A stretch of 64,000 bases of DNA from Corylus avellana (taxonomy: Eukaryota > Streptophyta > Magnoliopsida > Fagales > Betulaceae): assembly GCF_901000735.1 (NCBI RefSeq), contig NC_081549.1, positions 5,943,416 to 6,007,415 of the forward strand, given 5' to 3'. Made by a program: the position numbers and the translations under genes. Numbering within the stretch: position 1 is the stretch's first letter; each line of letters opens with the position of its first letter. Below are positions 11,090-21,420 of the stretch, in pieces. The notes beneath the pieces are model-generated. The model ran no database searches, was not told the DNA's origin, and was given only the letters and a program-made list of their open reading frames with translations.

Positions 11090-11433
11090 TCACTCCAATG
11101 ATGATGTGGCTCTAGGGGATTTGTGTACAAGAATGGGATGGACGAAAGTCTATCTGGAAAGGGATGCTCTTGAAGTTGTTCAGGCTTTCAGAAGAGAAGC
11201 AACCTGGTGGGAAAGTTATGGGGCGGTGGTATAAGATGCGAAACAACAACGAGGGATGCTAATGGAATGGAGGATGGAGCACGTCCCTCGACATGCAAAC
11301 GAGGCCGCACATAGCCTTGCAAAATTTGCTTTGTCTTTACAGAATGAGCAACTCTGGTTAGCGGGTTTTTCAGACTGTATTTCTCCACTTGTACTTGCTG
11401 TGCAAGGTATTTTATGTTCAATTAATATCTGAA
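11090..11433 (+). pseudogene. RNase H-like domain fragment (retroelement type)
   Basis: One plus-strand frame reads KVYLERDALEVVQAFRREATWW, then a stop in place of one residue, then MEHVPRHANEAAHSLAKFAL. This is the C-terminal part of the RNase H-like domain common in plant non-LTR retroelements and related host proteins (RVT_3). The upstream half of the domain is missing, and so is the rest of the element. It occurs only in duplication copy 2, so it arrived after duplication or was lost from copy 1. Confidence 0.75.
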
Positions 11434-12185
11434 TGACGTGACTCTTAAAATTATTATTGGACTTGTGATTGATTATTATTGAATTTTGATCAAATGGTGA
11501 TTTTAAAAGCCATCTCATCCCTGAAGGGACACAAAAGTGACATAAGAGGGACTTCTAAAATTACTCGTTATGGGTCGGGGGTGCTACACTAACAATACTA
11601 AAATCTTCAAACATAAAATTGGATCAACAGTCCTATATAAAATTCAACCCATGAATGACATAACTTGGATTGAAAATTGTCCAATCAACATAACTTGAAA
11701 ACTCAAATACATAATATATAGTATCAAATACCGTAGTAAAGTATCAATGATTAATATTATTCACAAAAAGAACATTATTTGAACCAAGAGACAATTAAAA
11801 CTTCTATGAAACAAGTCCGGGTCTTGTACATTGCAGTAAGAAGCCTCCAACTGAATCGGAAACAAAGATTGCAATAAGTGTGAAATGCAGCTCAATAATA
11901 AACTCGATAGGGAAGAACAAGAAAATATACGGTTTCCAATTAAGTAAATAGAATGCCAATTACATGCAAATTGTGCTCAAATTACAAAAGACAAGTAAAA
12001 AACAAGAATAACTTATTACACTTGTGTTGTCACTGGCCATTTTCATTATTACAAAATTTATACATGGTTTTTCACTAAAATGAGAATGATATATCTTCAA
12101 TTTAAATGGATATGTTTTTTTTACGCATTTATATGTGCATTCTTTAAATAAAGGGAAAGATCGGAAAAGATCAGTTATTACCTCT

Positions 12186-12681
12186 TTACCAAATCTGAAA
12201 CCGGAGCTCAAGGAATGTGTGGCGGTTCTTAACATATTTTTCATAACAGATTTTGGTACAAGCTCCAAGTAGCAATATACTTTTACTTCTGTGTTTTCGC
12301 TTGCAATCCTTTATGCACCTTTCAATGTCTGAACCCATAGCTTCCACTTTATAAGTTTTGAGGCAGAATGAAAGACCAAGATAAAGACAGTTATTGTATT
12401 CCAAATTGTTTATTTTCTCTCTTCTTTTCTCACAATTTTCAAATTTTTTTTTTAAGGCAAGTATGCAATGTTGGCTCTTGCTCCTCATGCTTTAGCTTTG
12501 GCTCCGACTCCTGATGATCTGGCTTCTGAGATTTGTCAAGTCGAGAGAAATTAGAAAGCCTGATGGGAATTGAAGGAGCGAAAGATGTTGGGGCAAGGTT
12601 ATTAGCTTGTATTGTAAGCATAATAAGGACTTGCAACACTATCATAACCTCCATAAGTTTTCTAACACCTTTTCTAGTCAT
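12186..12681 (-). pseudogene. Frameshifted copy of the eight-cysteine secreted protein gene
   Basis: Homologous to 5173-5661. The start, signal segment and linker are kept in one frame (12681 to about 12439) and the cysteine-rich half in another (about 12488 to 12186). The break is a run of ten T on the plus strand at 12444-12453. One base fewer would restore the phase, so a one-base slippage explains it. All eight cysteine codons remain, including the CX3C-X14-CX3C part. The C-terminus is extended because the stop used in copy 1 is changed. The lesion is probably recent, or an allele of a length-variable homopolymer. Confidence 0.75.
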
Positions 12682-12908
12682 CTTCTTTCTCCAATATTAG
12701 ATGGTAATGCTTAAAAGCCTTTAATCCTTTATATACAATTGAATGTTTAGTTTAGTCCAAAAATTTATTTTTGGCTTCCATTAATTTTATTCAAAAAATG
12801 TTGTTTAATAGTTGGAATTTTTGGAAGTATGACCTTTTTCCAGTTAAATGAGTTTTAATTTAAGCAACACCTTTTGGCTAGGATCACAATGTTTCATAAT
12901 AGTTTTTA

Positions 12909-12943
<35 letters not shown>

Positions 12944-13507
12944 TTTTTTATTAATAGCTTTTCCCCCTCATGAATAGGTAGGTTCATGTCCATGGGTAAC
13001 TGCTATTTGAGGACGACCTTTATCTTTCAGTTTGGTGAGTAAAGAAAAATACATCGTGCTAATAATGAAATTGAAATGATCTTATTATTCATTTAAGGAA
13101 ATAGATTATAGAAGTAATTACTAAATGGAACCTATGATTTTTTTTTAAAGAAAATCATAGGAAAAAAAAATTATTTTTTACAAATTATGAAGAGACAATT
13201 GAGTACATAAATAATTTAACTTGATCATATTAAGATATATGGCTTTGGATGAGAATAGACGCACTGATCAAATGCGTAAGCAATGCCAAATGCTGTATCA
13301 TATCACACTGGCTTAAAGATTTTTTTTTTTTTTTTTTGGATGAATTGTTTACAAAGGGTAACGCTTGATAAAAAAGAATTAGTATTTCAGATTATGGAGA
13401 GATGTTTGAAGATAATAAAATGCATCAACTTGATCGCATGAACACTCAGTGAAAATGTACTCGAAATGGACGCCAGAGTACATAGAAACATTTCTCTGTT
13501 CAAATCT

Positions 13508-13665
13508 CAACCATTGTTTTCAAATTAAATGGTGGAGATTTAACCATGCATATCAGTTTTTATCACATCGTTATTTATCATATTTATCACTTTCTATGGT
13601 AATTAATGAGGTGATAAATGCTGACATGGCAACATCTCCACCATTTAATTTAAAAACAATGGTTG
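13508..13665. mobile_element. Small MITE with 32-bp terminal inverted repeats
   Basis: 13508-13539 and 13634-13665 are inverted copies with one mismatch, starting CAACCATTGTTTT. The whole element is about 158 bp and has no coding capacity. No clear target-site duplication is seen, so the superfamily is undetermined. Confidence 0.75.
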
Positions 13666-13685
13666 GAACTTGGGATTGGGGGTAA

Positions 13686-14480
13686 TCTTTTCGGTAGAAT
13701 ATCCTAGGAGTTCTAGGGAATCTTGATCCGTTGGTTGGAGATTAATTCCATGTTTGAATACAAATTAAAAAAAAAAAAAATAGTGTATGAGGGTTTCTCC
13801 CCTAACGTTCAGCCATTACAATACCAAAAGCACATAGAAGAGCTTCTTCTATATGAATCACTTCTTCCATAATTGTGAGTGCACTCTTTATAAGCCTATG
13901 AACTGCTTCCTTCACTTCTCGTTTAGATAATAAATCTTCCCTTAAGTTTAAAATTTGAATATTTAATCCTCTAGATATGATATTAGTTGTAACTGATCCT
14001 ATAGTTTTAGAGGATGCTTCCTCAACATTAAATTTTAGTGATAACATTGCAATTTACCTTATGGTTTAAAGTAGAAAAATGTCATTTACCCATATTAAAA
14101 ATTGCTTTTTCTCCTGTTAATTTTTTTCTGCAAGCCACGTATAATCAATCCTTAAATCTTTGTCTCGATCATATGATTTCATGTTTTGCTGTTTGCAGGG
14201 CCCGGTTGCTATTTGAAAATGGGAATTGACCAAGACAAACCGAAAAGCACATTTGGTCAAGTTTGGAAAATGTTTCTGCGCAGAATCAAAACGAACGTGC
14301 CACACTGTCTATTCATGAAGAAAATGCAATTTCTATGATGCTGATTGCCTTGTCTTTCCAAAGAAGATTCAAAGTATACATTATTAGAATAGCATCTGAT
14401 GGGAAACTTCTAAACATTGAACATAAATTCAAAAGGAGAAATCGGTGCAAGTAATGAGGAATATTTTATGGCATCATCAA
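13686..14480. repeat. Third, partial and diverged copy of the duplicated segment
   Basis: 13686-13750 matches about 2690-2760 (TCCTAGGAGTTCTAGGGAATC-like). 14140-14450 matches 3390-3800 and 10450-10830, including TTTGAAAATGGGAA and AAAAGCACATTTGGTCAAG. The interior is shortened and no Nudix exon is present. Its greater divergence suggests it predates the other copies. Confidence 0.7.
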
Positions 14481-14504
14481 AATTCTCATGAATGGATTTA
14501 TTAT

Positions 14505-14895
14505 AGTGAAAGGCGGGTGGTTAATGGTTATTAACCGCCTCTTAACTGCACTAACTGTTAACCACTAGCCGCTTTTAAAGACTGTTAACAAAAACCGCTA
14601 ATCGCCTAGACGGTTACGGTTTTAGGTTTTAGGTTTTTTTCAAAACAACCGTGTATATATATATGAAATTATGTCATTTTTGTGTTTAAAATTTTAAATA
14701 TATATAAAAATGTATAAAAATCTAGAAACGATGTCGTATGTAGTATGATATTATCATATTACCATAGAAACGACATCGTTTTTTTTTTTTTTTCTTTTAA
14801 AAAACAATTAGCAGTTATTAAAGTTACTGACCGCTAACCGTCGATTAATTACCTAGGCGGCTAGTGGATTTTACTAATAGCCTCTTCACCCATAT
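14505..14895. mobile_element. Degenerate hAT-like MITE
   Basis: The ends are rich in GGCGGTTA / TAACCGCC motifs, and the inner part has CGATGTCG...CGACATCG in inverted orientation, as in the better-preserved element at 17234-17818. The termini (GTGAAAGGCGGG and CCTCTTCACCC) are weakly inverted. No target-site duplication could be assigned. Confidence 0.45.
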
Positions 14896-15800
14896 TTATC
14901 AATCATCCAAGTGAATTAGGGGATTCTTGGAAGACAGTAAATACTCACCTAAGAAGAAAGCTCACACCCAGATCAAGTCCAACCAATCTATGACCTAATG
15001 TGTAGACCCGATCTGAGACACCTGCATGACTCCTCCACCAAACTTTACAAGACTTCACAAGGCTCTTTATGCCAGTATGTAAGGCTTAAAGTACACAAAT
15101 ATCTAACATACCCTGCAAACTATCAATAATTCTCTCACCTCACCATAGGCCTCTCCCTCACATCCTATATTAACTTGAGCTTTAGAGTCATGCCGGCCTT
15201 TTAGGGCCGGTGGACTTCTAACGCATTTTACCTCTTTTACAGGTGAATCTCATCCCTAGAATGCGGCTGGAGGCTGTTGCTTGAATCATACACCAACAAT
15301 GTTGATTGAAATATTGAAGACATACAATGAGGAGTCATCATAAGGGATGGAAGAAGATTTGTTTGTTATTAAAATATAAATTAATTATAAATAATGTAAA
15401 TGTAGATGCCGTATGGCTGAGAATCAATCAATCAATGATATATATCAATTTCTTTAAGTAAAAAGTCAATGATATATATCAATTGCTTTAAGTCAAAATT
15501 GGAGGTTAATCCCCTTAAAGTAATCAATTAGAAGTTCGATGCATTTGGAGCCATCGTTCTCTCTTTTATTTTCTATATTTTTAGTCATAAAAACCCTTGG
15601 ATTCCCATTGATGGAGAAATAATTTTGCCGTATAATACAGGATGGCCGTACAAGTCCTTATTTTCTATCTCTCGCTTTCTAGAAAGGACCAGCTCATATC
15701 CTTATTCCAAGCGTGGTAGGATTTGCCTTTAAACGCTGACAAGGAAGTCGAATTCGGTGGCTTTTTGGAATTTGGAATATCCATACAATTAAGGGTTTGA
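14896..15800. other. Intergenic, no gene recognised
   Basis: No coding region stands out. The block GACTCCTCC...CTTGAGCTTTAGAGTCATGCCGGCC at about 15030-15210 looks like decayed LTR sequence, but I could not define its ends. A 37-bp direct repeat around TCAATGATATATATCAATT occurs at about 15432-15452 and 15467-15485. Confidence 0.4.
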
Positions 15801-16036
15801 CCTAGAATTTTTTTTAAAATTTGAAAATTTTAAATTCATAAATTTCAGCGGATCATCTTATCTAAACGTCTAAAATAAGTCATATATTTCAGCATTTAAT
15901 GAGAAAATATGGTAAATTCCTTAAAGCTACCTTCCTCATTAAATACATAAACATAGCTTTTATTTTAGACGCTTATATGAGGTGAACGGCTGAGATATAT
16001 GAATTTGAGAATCTCAAATTTAAAGGAAATTCTAGG
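15801..16036. mobile_element. Foldback MITE
   Basis: The two halves are inverted copies along almost their full length. 15801 starts CCTAGAATTTTTTTT and the reverse complement of the right end starts CCTAGAATTTCCTTT. Both arms continue through AAATTCATA, TCAGC and CGTCTAAAATAA. A related half-element may lie at about 51270-51370. No target-site duplication was found. Confidence 0.7.
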
Positions 16037-16084
16037 GGATCTCAATTCCTAAAAGTCACTCTCAATTATTTGTCCGCCGTCCCT

Positions 16085-16202
16085 AACGGATAGCTCAATC
16101 GGCTGAAAACCATGCTTCATGAAACAGAAGTCACTATTTTGAATTCTCACTTCTCAATCCTTTATTTGTGTGAACATGTCACAAAAAAAAAAAAAAAAAA
16201 AA
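16085..16202 (+). mobile_element. tRNA-derived SINE with poly-A tail
   Basis: An A-box-like TAGCTCAATCGG (16091-16102) and a weak B-box (TTTTGAATTC, about 16137-16146) are spaced as in RNA polymerase III promoters, and the element ends in about 20 A (16183-16202). The sequence around CATGAAACAGAAGTCAC is shared in spirit with the second SINE at 57714. The missing tRNA fold and the tail rule out a working tRNA gene. Confidence 0.65.
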
Positions 16203-16760
16203 CTCTATTTGTTCACCAATCCAGCTGGTTAATTGTGGAAATCTCGATCCATTCGCACTAATCAAACCTTGACACATACAATCCCTTAAAATTAGGAACA
16301 TTCCAATAAAGTGTCTAATAAGACAACTGTGTGGTGCACTGGTGACCAAACTCCCTGCTTTAGGTTGTGTTTGTTAGAATTTTTTTAACCAAAAAAAAAA
16401 AAAAAAGAAGTTAACTATATACCACACTTTTATCTCATACTCAATAACAGAAGCAGAAATTAGTATAGGTAAGGTAAGGGCCAAAAAATTTTGTTAGTAG
16501 GGGCCACTAGGCAAAATATATACATTAAAAATTTTATACCTTATAATATTTTTTAGCTTGAAATTTCTTTTTTTCCTTAAGAATTTTTTTTTTGGTGGGA
16601 GGGTGTGTGGGAGGAGGCTACACCTGCCCGGCAGCCCCCATTCCTTTGTCGTTGCCCATATTGTCGATGTTAACCCTTAATTTTAGTTATTTGGAACAAT
16701 AAAAAAGTGATAAAAGTGTAGTGTACAGCATTTTTATTTCTTTGATCATATTCATATGGT

Positions 16761-17131
16761 TAGGGGTGGGAGTCGGATACTTTGATTACGAAAATGGGGT
16801 TTTCGCATTTCGCACCGCCATTATCGGTAAAGTCAAAATTTTGACTGACTTATTCCGCCAACTTTTTGTTTCGTTACCGAATGATGGTCGGTAATGTCAG
16901 TTCGGTAATATCGGTTAGTAATGGTAGTCGGTAATGTCGGTAAGCAAATAAATGGAAAATTAGTCAACAAAGTCGGTTGGTAAAGTCGATTCGGTTAGAA
17001 ATTATTATTCCGCCTACCAAACTGAGTTTGTCGAAAATAGAAAAAATCTACTGCCTACTGGCCATCGGTTAAGCGATGTCAGTAGGTGTAGATCGGTTCT
17101 CAGTCAGTAAGTAGTTAATTTGCCCATCCCT
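16761..17131. mobile_element. hAT-type MITE built of degenerate CGGTAATGTCGGT repeats
   Basis: It starts TAGGGGTGGGAG and ends TTTGCCCATCCCT, which are inverted. The flanks CATATGGT (16753-16760) and AATATGGT (17132-17139) match at seven of eight bases, the target-site length of hAT elements. The interior is full of CGGTAATGTC-like short repeats in both orientations and has no ORF. Confidence 0.65.
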
Positions 17132-17233
17132 AATATGGTAATCGGATAGTACTTGTAATTTATCTTATATTTCTGAAGCAACTTCTATTTTTAGGAGGTT
17201 TTTGAAAAAAAGCCTAGGGAAATTCCTTAAAAT

Positions 17234-17818
17234 TAGGGGTGAAAAGGTGGTTGTGGTTAGCGATTAGTGACTAAAACCGCTAACTGCAACCGCCTAGGCA
17301 GATTAAATTTTACGAACCGCCTCCGCTAATCACTAGGCGTTTAACTGCCTGGTAAGTGGATAAATAATCGCCTTGCTTTCAACAAAGCTTGCAAACAGAT
17401 CGATCAAGCTTTTTCAGCAAAAAAATCATAGACCCAAAAAAATCAATCTTTTCAAGCTTTTTTAGTAGATCAATCTGAAAGACCAAATAAAAAAAAAAAA
17501 AATTCGTGCTTGGTAAATGAAACAAGGTACCTCACTGTCTTGAATTCGTGCTCGAGTTCGAGGGAGAGTGGCGATGGAGGCTGCGTCAGCGTGAAACCGA
17601 AAGAGAAGTGCTCGAGTTTGAGGGAGAATGGCAATGGAGGCTCCGTTGGTGTGAAACTGAAAGAGAAGGAGGCGTCTCAATGAGAAGAAGAAGAAGGCGT
17701 AAAAGAGAAAAAAAGAAGCTTTCCTAATAATATGACTTTAGATGATTGAAACGACGTCGTTTCAAGTTTTTATATATATATAAAAGTTAATAAAAACCGC
17801 CTTTAATTTTCACCCCTA
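17234..17818. mobile_element. hAT-type MITE with TAGGGGTGAAAA ends
   Basis: Terminal inverted repeats TAGGGGTGAAAA / TTTTCACCCCTA. The flanking octamers CTTAAAAT (17226-17233) and CTTAAAAC (17819-17826) agree at seven of eight positions. The subterminal sequence is rich in GCGGTT/AACCGC motifs. The centre holds two tandem copies of a stretch with TCGAGTTCGAGGGAGAGTGGC (about 17550-17690) and an ACGACGTCGT palindrome at 17751-17760. Confidence 0.75.
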
Positions 17819-18523
17819 CTTAAAACCTTGTATTTTTTCTTGTGTTTTTTTTTTGACTTTCCTGAGCAGCTTCTTAAAGCTTTCTCATTTGAAGTGACAT
17901 GATCCTGCAAGTTGACCATTAGTACAAAAAATTTGGTAGAAAGCCATCAATAACGAACTGCTGACTGCGTCTAATGTCAGATGTCAGCAAACAAAACATG
18001 TTTTTTGAAAAAGCTTGTATTAATTACAAAACATGTTTTCTGCACGCAGTTTCCTTTCTGCTTGTGTTTCCTTTTGCACGTAACCTTTTCTGTATCAATT
18101 TTCTTTTCCATACAATATTTTATGCACGATTTGCAGGCTGGCGATGATTGCCTTGATAAGGCAGAGGAATGAGAAGTTATGCTGGCTGGCGATCATCCCA
18201 CAAATTGCCTCATTAAATCAGTTGAAAGTTTTTTATTACACATCAGAAATTAACAAAAAGAAGTCAAACATGTGTACAAGGCATAATTAAACAAAACTTA
18301 ATTACTATAATTTACATGTTTGATACAAAAAAAAAAAAAAAAAGAAAAAAAAAAAGAAAAGAAAAAAAAAACTCGGGATCTTGTGTACTATATATTTACT
18401 GCGAGCTAGCACGTTGATCTTCAACCTAGCTGCTGAAACTTATTAACGCTGAATAAACAATTTCACCATCTACTAATTAATTTAATAAAACGGGATTATA
18501 CACTGATCCTTATTCGGCATGAC
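17819..18523. other. Intergenic, 3' flank of the first lectin receptor kinase
   Basis: No gene is seen. An A-rich tract covers 18327-18370. The stretch after it (CTCGGGATCTTGTGTAC, 18372-18388) has relatives beyond the 3' ends of the other two receptor kinase genes (about 25175 and 32430), so the duplication unit reached past the stop codons. Confidence 0.6.
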
Positions 18524-20494
18524 TCATCTCCCGGCGAGTTCTGTGAACGGAGTGAGTTGGCTTTTAATAAAAGCGTTGTCCGTGTCTTCCTTGAATGATG
18601 GAGGCATCGCCGGCCACACAAAAGCAGGTCTTTCTGCGGGCAACAGCGGCGGAGGCGCCTCCCCTTTAAGCACTTGCAAGACTGTTTTCATGGAGGGCCT
18701 TTGGTTTGGATTCGGGTGGCAGCAGGCCAATCCCAAAAGAAGCATGCCCGTCATTTCGTCCTCAACGAATTCCCCCGCCAATTTGGAGTCAACTGCATCA
18801 AGAATCCTGTCCTTCCTACGAAGCTCCCACAACCAATACACAATCCCGTTGTTGTAGCTGTTATGCTGATCACCCTGATTTCCGGGCTTCCTTCCGCAGA
18901 TAACTTCCAACACAAGAACACCAAACGCATAAACATCTGTTTCAACGGTTGCCCTGCCAACAAGAAAAGTCTCTGGCGCCATATAGCCGGGTGTTCCTGC
19001 AACCTCTTTTGTCGAATGGTGGGTTACGTCCTTTTGTTGAATGGTTCGAGCCAATCCGAAATCTCCCAGCTTTGCGCTGAAGTCGGAGTCCAACATGATG
19101 TTGCTGGCTTTTATGTCGCGATGAAGCACCCTCTTTTCACACCCATTATGGAGATAATCCAGCGCCAGAGCCACCCCATGAATTATGGTGTGCCTTCTTT
19201 CCCAGCTGAGCGGTGGTTGCTGCAAGCCTAGTTTTTCATCGCCAAATATGAACTTATCGAGGCTGCTATTCGGCATGTACTCGTACACAATAAGGAGCTC
19301 GCCCTTTTCATAGCACCATCCAATCAATTTGACAAGATTTTTGTGGCGGAGGCTGCCGATTGTTGTGACTTCTGCTATAAATTCTTGCTTGCCTTGACGC
19401 GAATCCTTTGAGACTCTCTTGACAGCTACCTCCTTATCTGCCAACAATCCCTTGTAGACCGTTCCGAAGCCGCCTTTTCCGAGCTCGTTTCTGGGGTTGA
19501 AGTTGCCTGTTGCTCTTCTCAGCTCTCTCAGTTTGAACTTCCGTGGAGCCATAGAAGACCCTCGAATCTGGTCTTCTATCCTTGGATATGCATCTTCCGG
19601 CTGCTCTCTGTGTTTTCTTTCCCAAAACAAGTAAAAAACAATCCCGCTAATTATCACAATTACCCCCGCTGGAATTGTGATCCACACCCATAACAGCTCT
19701 AGACCTTCATCAATATCCTCACCCTCGAATTTCCATGATCTTACGCAGTTTAGTTGGGTGTCATTACTGGTTGAAGCAGAGAACCCCACGTAAACCATCT
19801 CTGGAAGATAGGCAGAGAGATTAAGAGGCAGAGACATGATCAGTGGCATGTACTCTCCCGTTCCATTAACAGAGACAGTAATGTTTTCGCCATCATACTC
19901 GACCCTCGCCCATGTATCATTGGCTGCAGAAATATTAGCAAGAGTGATCCCAAGGCCACGTAAAGATACCTGTTGGATTGAGTAGATGCTATTTACATCC
20001 AACCCAACATGGAAATCTTCAAGATCTTCTGGATAGCTCTGTCTCGTGTCAAATTCTACGGCCACCACCTGAGCGGATCCATTTGTAGACGCGTTTACAA
20101 TCCCAAGCCATTGCCCATCGCTGCCCTCTGGAAGAGTGGTATCTGCAGCTAATATGAAGGCCAAGCCTTCGCCGCCTGGATTTGTCATGTTGTTGATATT
20201 AAGTTGAAAGGTGGTATTGAAAGATGCTGTGACGCCGCCTTTGCTCTTGCTCCACAATCGGAATGGCGTCTCGTAAAAGGCCCGTCCGGATTTATTTTCC
20301 AGATTTTCGCTGCGCGAATCGAGTGTAACTTGGATAGCACCCTTGAAAATACGTGAATTATCACTTAGCTTAAGGAATTCTTTATCAGGGAAGTCTGGAA
20401 AATTAAAACTGAAGCACCCAACTTGAGTAAGAATTCCACCACCCAAGAGGAGTGCTGCTAGAAAAAGGGACTCAAATGCCCGAGAAAAGCTCAT
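18524..20494 (-). CDS. L-type lectin receptor kinase (S.5-like), gene 1 of 3
   Basis: This is a single-exon gene of 656 codons. I use the Met at 20494 because it is the one shared by all three paralogues and starts a clean signal peptide (residues 1-27); an in-frame ATG ten codons upstream is not conserved. An extracellular legume-lectin domain follows (about 28-258, with VAVEFDT and HVGLDVNS) carrying several N-glycosylation sites. Next come a transmembrane helix (about 267-290) and an intracellular Ser/Thr kinase: GKGGFGTV 339-346, Lys359, HRD 458-460, Asn465, DFG 478-480, APE 506-508. All catalytic residues are present, so it should be an active RD kinase at the plasma membrane. The FKLRELRRATGNF lead-in resembles Arabidopsis LecRK-S.5. 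The usual lectin calcium-binding Asn after FDT is not apparent. Compared with genes 2 and 3 it lacks about five residues in the lectin domain (near ITVSV/NGTGEY). Confidence 0.93.
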   Translation of the reverse strand: MSFSRAFESLFLAALLLGGGILTQVGCFSFNFPDFPDKEFLKLSDNSRIFKGAIQVTLDSRSENLENKSGRAFYETPFRLWSKSKGGVTASFNTTFQLNINNMTNPGGEGLAFILAADTTLPEGSDGQWLGIVNASTNGSAQVVAVEFDTRQSYPEDLEDFHVGLDVNSIYSIQQVSLRGLGITLANISAANDTWARVEYDGENITVSVNGTGEYMPLIMSLPLNLSAYLPEMVYVGFSASTSNDTQLNCVRSWKFEGEDIDEGLELLWVWITIPAGVIVIISGIVFYLFWERKHREQPEDAYPRIEDQIRGSSMAPRKFKLRELRRATGNFNPRNELGKGGFGTVYKGLLADKEVAVKRVSKDSRQGKQEFIAEVTTIGSLRHKNLVKLIGWCYEKGELLIVYEYMPNSSLDKFIFGDEKLGLQQPPLSWERRHTIIHGVALALDYLHNGCEKRVLHRDIKASNIMLDSDFSAKLGDFGLARTIQQKDVTHHSTKEVAGTPGYMAPETFLVGRATVETDVYAFGVLVLEVICGRKPGNQGDQHNSYNNGIVYWLWELRRKDRILDAVDSKLAGEFVEDEMTGMLLLGLACCHPNPNQRPSMKTVLQVLKGEAPPPLLPAERPAFVWPAMPPSFKEDTDNAFIKSQLTPFTELAGR

Positions 20495-20575
20495 TCCGCC
20501 TTTGGAAAGGTTGCAGGATTGCAATATCTGGCGAAGGAGAGGAAGGAAAGCTAAGTATCAGATTTTATGGAAAGG

Positions 20576-20583
20576 CATATATT
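20576..20583 (-). promoter_or_regulatory. Conserved TATA box of receptor kinase gene 1
   Basis: Minus-strand AATATATG lies about 82 bases before the chosen ATG. The same GGCATATATT context occurs upstream of gene 2 (27405-27412) and, as GGCATATAAT, upstream of gene 3 (about 34589-34598). The conservation and the short distance fit a core promoter. Confidence 0.55.
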
Positions 20584-20814
20584 CTCATGGGAAGTACCGA
20601 ATTAAATAAAGTTACAGGCTTGTATCAGGGAAATTTCCCTGAGCTTTCTGGTATACTATTTTAATTTTGGTCAAGGGTTGATCAAATCATGTATAGTCTA
20701 ATGCCAATGATAATCTAGGATGTATTTTTAAAATTTTTCTTCTTTTGTGGGGATGGAGAATGGGTAAAAGCGATTGGATTTGACTTAATTTTAATAGAAT
20801 ATACTCATATAGTT

Positions 20815-21420
20815 CCCGGAAGAATTTGTTTGGTTCTTTGTTTTCAACATATGTGAAATTTTCCATTCAACTATCAAGGCACTGTAAATAATTTCAAAGA
20901 CGATAAATTAATCATCAATCTTAATTTGGTCATATATATATATATACTTTTCTTATGGCAGCTTCCTGGAAATGCAAGTGACACCATAAATGAATATCAA
21001 ATTGAAAAGGAATATGACTAATATGACATATTATTTATCTTCAAGTTCTTTTTGTCTGTGTTGACAATTTGCACAGTTGAGAGGGAAGAAGAAGTTATGC
21101 CAACAAAGGAAACAAATTCCAAGAAATTGCGCATGGCAGAGGGTCAATGCTTGCCAAGTTAGTTATCTGCAATTTAAGCAAATATAAAACTAACGACCGG
21201 CCGGCCGTGGTGGTTTTGTGGTGATCAGAACCATTGATAATTGGACATTTTAGCTCTTTCAGTGATGAGGTTTGCAGGTTTCTTTGGACCAACAAAAATA
21301 TTAAAACTACTGTTGGTTTGAATGATTCAGAATAACATTTTTCTATCATCAGCATCTTGAAAAATGATTAGTCCAATTCCAAGAACATAGTTTTATTCTA
21401 TACGAACTCTTAAACAATTG
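20815..21420. repeat. Upstream block shared by the receptor kinase genes (copy 1)
   Basis: It contains TTTGGTTCTTTGTTTTCAAC, GTGAAATTTTCCATTCAACT and, further on, TCCAAGAAATTGCGCATG and GTCAATGCTTGCCAAG in the same order as blocks at about 27865-28330, 29000-29460 and 36165-36640. These mark repeated duplication of the 5' flank along with or after the genes. Confidence 0.75.

Larger units (their letters stand above)
9815..13445. repeat. Segmental tandem duplication, copy 2
   Basis: Homologous to 2450-6410 in the same orientation. Differences: the interval corresponding to about 2518-2950, which contains the last Nudix exon, is replaced by about 120 bp of unrelated sequence (9895-10015). About 700 bp with an RNase H fragment is inserted near 10950-11635. 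The segment matching 4386-5070 is absent. The cysteine-rich gene is frameshifted. The AT-rich tract at 12908-12950 is an (ATT)n microsatellite. Confidence 0.85.

Noticed and set aside
13802..14047. 81-codon minus-strand ORF in duplication copy 3
   Set aside because: Half of it reads sequence that is plainly non-coding in the other copies; no recognisable domain.
16085..16202. tRNA gene
   Set aside because: A- and B-boxes are present but there is no acceptor stem or anticodon arm, and a poly-A tail follows; a SINE fits better. The same holds for 57714-57800.
18519..20664. ORFs of 60-190 codons antisense or in other frames to the receptor kinase genes
   Set aside because: They repeat at equivalent places in all three paralogues and follow codon shadowing; none has a domain. 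The sense frames explain the sequence.
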